64,000 bases of DNA, from the NCBI GenBank assembly GCA_951217055.1, contig OX578280.1, positions 35,415,628 through 35,479,627 on the forward strand, in the 5' to 3' direction. Of the stretch, positions 60,042 to 64,000 are shown in pieces; positions within the stretch are counted from its first letter, which is position 1; each line of letters opens with the position of its first letter. Below the pieces are notes generated by a model. The model did no database searches. It was given only the letters and a program-made list of their open reading frames with translations, and had not been told where the DNA came from. The stretch is from Gerris lacustris. Taxonomy: Eukaryota > Arthropoda > Insecta > Hemiptera > Gerridae. The translations under genes and the position numbers were made by a program.

Positions 60042-62584
60042 CCAAAAAACCTATTTGACTCATTTCAAGCCCTACTAATAGGCTAGTTAGTTTTTTTCAA
60101 GAGTTACATTCAGTTAGTCAGAAATATCGTCTGTACCCAAAATCCGGTTGTGTAATCAGATGGAGTACATACTTCATATGAACATAATAAAATTAAATAT
60201 TAAAAATACTAAAATCAAAGAAACTCTTTGTAGTGTATTCAAACATGCATAGCACTACATGTAAGGTCTGTAAACTAGTGTGGGTTTGGGACTGTTTTTC
60301 ATTTATAAAAAAATCTCTCGTCTCGAGTCTTAGTCTTTTGTAGTCACAGTTATACTGTCAAGTTCACTTTCTTACTCTCAATGTTATTTCTATTCCATAT
60401 ATATATATACATCTAATTTTATTTAATTCAAACTTATCCCAGTTTGATATTATTGCGCTTTGCCGTACATAACACTCTGTATTTAATTAGCTTTCATTTT
60501 TTACAATAAAAAAAAAATTACTTAAGTAAAAATAATTTATTTTCAAGGAAGCAACACCCTTAAAAAAGTATATCTTATTCTACATTTGGTGCTTTATATA
60601 AAGCACGTAAAACATCGTTAACGACGCAGTATCTCGGTAGGGAAAATATGTTGTGCATAATCGATTTCTATTTACATTTCTGTCAAGAGCACTCCCTAAG
60701 ATTGATACTCCCTAATATTTCATATAATAAGCACGAGGTCTCTTCGTTCGCAAATTTGCATGTCTCCAATTTTCGTACTTAGCATCTCTCTTTTCGGTTC
60801 ATTATGGACTATATAAATGTTAATGACTATGTCTTGAAAAATGATCTAGGTATATAAATTATAAAAGTTAAACATCAGTCTAAAATCTAAAAATTGTATA
60901 CAAATTATTATTGAAATATCCACACGTCCTTTTGGAAAGGTTAATCAAAGAAAAATTGATACACCAAGGAAAGGTACGTTTTTTTCCTGACCCTGATTGC
61001 TGCCACACGGATGTTTGCATGGTAACCTCGCTTCTACTATTTTCAAGAGTATTATACATATTTTCTTTTCATCTATTAACATCGAAGAAGTCAATTATGT
61101 TGACGCCTTCCGGGACATTAACGTGGGCACCATATTTTACCCTCGACCAGGTTATTAATTCCATATTGGAAGTGAGTTCCACTCCATATTTGAGTTCCTA
61201 CTCTTAACTAAGAAAACCCTTTTATATTTTGATATAATATTATCTAGAAATCTATAGTTTATTTTTTATTTAAGATATAGTTCTTGATGACATCAGTTAG
61301 AGTTGGTTTTAAAGAAATAACATTGAAAATTATTGTGATAAATAGATTTGCTGTGATTGTTGGACTTTTTGGCCAACTTTATTCTAACTCTGTAAGTTAT
61401 AAATTGTTTACAAACAAATTTATTGATCTAGAGACTCTATTTTCATGTTTCCTAATATAAAGAAGGTATTTTGAATGGATAGCTCACAAGATGTATAATT
61501 AGTAGGGGTAGAAATAATTGTCACTAAGGAATTGTAATGTCCATTGTGATGAGTGATGAATGAGCATGGTCAAATTCAACGCAAGATATGGACATTTTGG
61601 CCATGTTGATGAATTGGTTTACGTTGCATGTCTACGTAAACTGGTGGTCATCAGTCATCAATGGGAAACATGTCTCTTATCTTTAGGATTTGAATCAGAT
61701 ATCAGATGTTGTGGGATCAGTTAATTGCTAACCGCTTGGTTTCACTGAACCACTGAATTCTTATGACTTAACGATTTCCGAAGATGGTGGAGAGTTGGCA
61801 GAATTAATACTCTCATATAGATCAATGGTATGGTTGTATTTTTACTAGACATACATGTTCGTAGCATCGGATGCGAAACTTTTCATAAATGAACACTAAA
61901 TAAAGTCTCACACCATATTGAGGTATAGCGACCTTTACCAAACAGTTACTATATTCGCTCAGGTTGTGCAATTCTGCGTACAGAGTATTTAAAAGTTGCT
62001 TCTTACAATCGCGGCTAATACTGTGTGGTGGTACTAAAAGGCGATAAAGGGATTATTGCTAAGTATTTTAAACTAGTTTTTTTTCACTACAAATGTGGTA
62101 ACATTATTGCATTTGTTTAATGTTCAATATCATGCACTATCATGTGAGGTTGTGTGGTTATTTGAAACGGCTAATATTAATATGTTGGAAGACATTAGAT
62201 CCGAGTTATCTCCCAATGTCTGCAAGCAAACCGAGCGTTGGTAATTGCTTTAGACATTTGCATAATGCGTCTGATGCTTGGATGTTTCCCAGTTATACGA
62301 TGCTCGTGTGCTTAGCATTCTGGTTCAGTGTTACCTGATACACCTTCATATTTTTCTTATCTTTCATAACTAGAACTGGATTAACCAGAAAGTTTCTCTT
62401 CAAATTATCCGTCGGATTATATTAGACTTGTATCTTAGTAATTCATTTCGTCATTTTTAGTTAGAGAAATTTCAAATGGTAATAATTTTTATAATTTATT
62501 CAACTTAACTTAGTAATGTTTACTATTATTGTATACTTTTTAACCCTCTCATATAAGTTGTACATATATAAGGATTAAGTATTG
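60042..62584. other. Spacer, partly more complex
   Basis: 60042-60900 is AT-rich. A 98-codon frame (60911-61207) contains an AAAG|GTACGT donor-like site near 60975 but no known domain. 61480-62340 is more complex, with no repeat partner in the window and no recognisable protein on either strand. Confidence 0.3.
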
Positions 62585-63085
62585 CGGATAGCGCGGAAAT
62601 TTTATTTTGAGATTTTGATAGATTTACTCCTTCTGAGGTCCCCTGAGTCGAATAAAGCTGTATTTAAAAATTATTCTCTGTCGTCTGTACTGAAGCGTGG
62701 AGCCTAAACTAATAAACCGAATTCAATAAAAATTCATACCGCGAGGAGAAATCGAGAAGTTTGTGGGGGGGGGGGGATTCTTGTTAATACTTTACTTGTT
62801 GTTTACGAATAAGTAAACAACCACTTGTTATTATACCAAATATTATTTACATCTGTTTAAAAATATTGATCAAGGTTGGTATTATTGGGTTTAAGCTTTA
62901 AATTTATACTTACATATGTAAAATGAAAAAGATCAATGCTGCAACTGTTGATCAACTTTTTATTTAATTTAAATTTAACAACGAATTTACAACTAAATAA
63001 ATGTAAAACACTAGACAAGGTGATTATGTGTACGGGAAAGTTCAGTTTGAAAGTTAGTAGTGTCGAGCAAATTTTCTTTTTTATT
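62585..63085 (+). repeat. Repeat A, head and tail
   Basis: The head carries GAGATTTTGATAGATTTACTCC, CTGTCGTCTGTACTGAAGCG and GGAGCCTAAACTAATAAACCG. The tail carries ACAACTAAATAAATGTAAAACACTAG, GTGATTATGTGTACGGGAAAG and GTGTCGAGCAAATTTTC. A G-run lies between (62765-62777). More diverged than the 22383 copy. Confidence 0.65.
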
Positions 63086-64000
63086 GTTTAAATATAAACT
63101 AATAAATATTATACTATTACGTAGGCTTTCGCGGTTTGCCTCAATATGACGCTCTTGGTCTTCCGGAGGTGACCGCGTCATGTAGGGTTTTGGTGAAGTA
63201 ACAATGTTAATTTCTTACTGACTTAACACTGTGGTGCAACTGCCCGTGTTCAAGGCTTTCCAAAGGGATTATAAAACTATATATGCAATTGACGACACGG
63301 GGTTTGTGTGTCGGACAATCACCTGATATAATATACAGCTTATAAGCTTATATCGCTTCTATATATTCTTTAAAAAAGTATTTAAAGAGCAGAAAAAAAG
63401 TCCCTTCTATACTATTATTGACTCTTTTGCCGGTGTCTCTTCATCTATATAAATCGAAAGGATAGTTTTTTCTTTTTTCCACACTAAGCTTGAGTCCCTT
63501 CAGGCCATCTTTTTTTAGGGCTACAATGTCTGTTGAAGAAGAGGGAAGGAGCGGAAAAATATTTCTGGGAGCCAAGCCAGCTAGTGTTGGACAGCCTATA
63601 ACATAATCCTTTTTAGTTTTTTCCCCCTTTCTATCTCATGGAGCCTTAGATTTTTTTATCTCTCTACTTTACTTCCTTTGCTACTAAGTTATTTTTTTTT
63701 GTACGATTTCATTGCCCGTGGCCCCAATTCCACTTGAAGTGGTCCAACGTCCAATCGATGTTCAAGGTACAAGAATGACCTTTTTATTTAATGGTCGAAG
63801 AATAGAGTAGATTCAGGGATTTTTTCCGAGCTTTATATTATATACAAGAAAGAAGTATGGATTGAGTGAAATTTTACTATTTTTTACGCTCCCTTGTTAC
63901 ATTTATCTTACAAGAACATGAAAGATCCTATTTTTAATAATGTCATGCTTCTTGTTAGTTTTTACTGTAAAACAAAATACAATATGTGAATAGGCGAACT
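63086..64000. other. Spacer with a possible Penelope-like scrap
   Basis: GTAGGCTTTCGCGGTTTGCC at 63121 and CTTCCGGAGGTGACCGCG near 63159 recall sequences in Penelope-like element LTRs, but no GIY-YIG or RT coding is nearby. Nothing else recognised. Confidence 0.3.

Noticed and set aside
60911..61207. 98-codon open frame as a host exon
   Set aside because: No recognised domain; the donor-like AAAG|GTACGT inside it contradicts a single continuous exon and there is no supporting acceptor.
63117..63190. Penelope-like LTR fragment
   Set aside because: Based on a vague sequence resemblance with no coding support.

Overview
This window looks like an intergenic or deep intronic stretch from an AT-rich arthropod genome, most likely an insect. 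The evidence is strong AT bias, long (TA)n runs and homopolymer G/C tracts, a metazoan Ty3/gypsy retrotransposon, pogo- and hAT-type MITEs, Pol III-derived repeats, and no prokaryote-like gene packing. I cannot name the species. No intact host protein-coding gene, tRNA or rRNA gene is supported. Apart from the retrotransposon, the longest open frame (105 codons, 4101-4418) is about the size chance would give in 64 kb of DNA this AT-rich.

The one clear gene-bearing unit is a Ty3/gypsy LTR retrotransposon on the minus strand (43356-47759). It has 162-bp LTRs differing at 2 sites, a 4-bp target duplication (AATA), a primer-binding site, a polypurine tract, gag (47448-46561) and pol (protease, RT, RNase H, integrase; to 43637). 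Pol lies in the -1 frame relative to gag. The junction carries an A AAA AAC heptamer directly before the gag stop and a GC-rich stem-loop 7 nt downstream, which together predict -1 ribosomal frameshifting. The last ~44 codons of pol are displaced into another frame, so this copy is young but probably damaged.

Almost everything else is a patchwork of short non-autonomous repeats. 'Repeat A' has about nine copies, with a head containing GATTTTGATGGATTTACACG and a tail with a B-box-like GGTTCGATTCT. 'Repeat B/C' elements carry AGGGTTTYGT or AGGGTCCGTAGGCA termini (9271-10118, 15082-16110, 26615-27252, 39027-39893, 50340-50475). There are foldback elements (4931-5320, 24383-25072), hairpin MITEs (10871-11035, 15494-15631, 50591-51100, 59867-60041), a pogo-like MITE (1220-1656), a hAT-like MITE (11674-12007), a tRNA-derived SINE (37110-37343) and an element containing a 5S rRNA-derived segment (49762-49806). 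Tandem arrays include a 113-bp repeat (2784-3140), a ~300-bp six-unit array (32318-34230), a 330-bp duplication (36470-37130) and a 163-bp duplication of a tRNA-like unit (54451-54752).

Decayed coding sequence is visible once stops and frameshifts are tolerated. On the minus strand there is a LINE reverse-transcriptase C-terminus (40183-40031), a fragment of an invertebrate family with a GCDTT motif (48665-48110), and an unidentified frame-coherent remnant (54180-52870). On the plus strand there is a LINE ORF1-like coiled-coil remnant (30740-30980). The best candidate for host regulatory or exonic sequence is the GC- and CpG-rich block at 37494-37730. No previously undescribed system is established; the most informative objects are the gag-pol recoding site, the 5S-derived element, the MITE-to-tandem-repeat relationship and the datable nested insertions.
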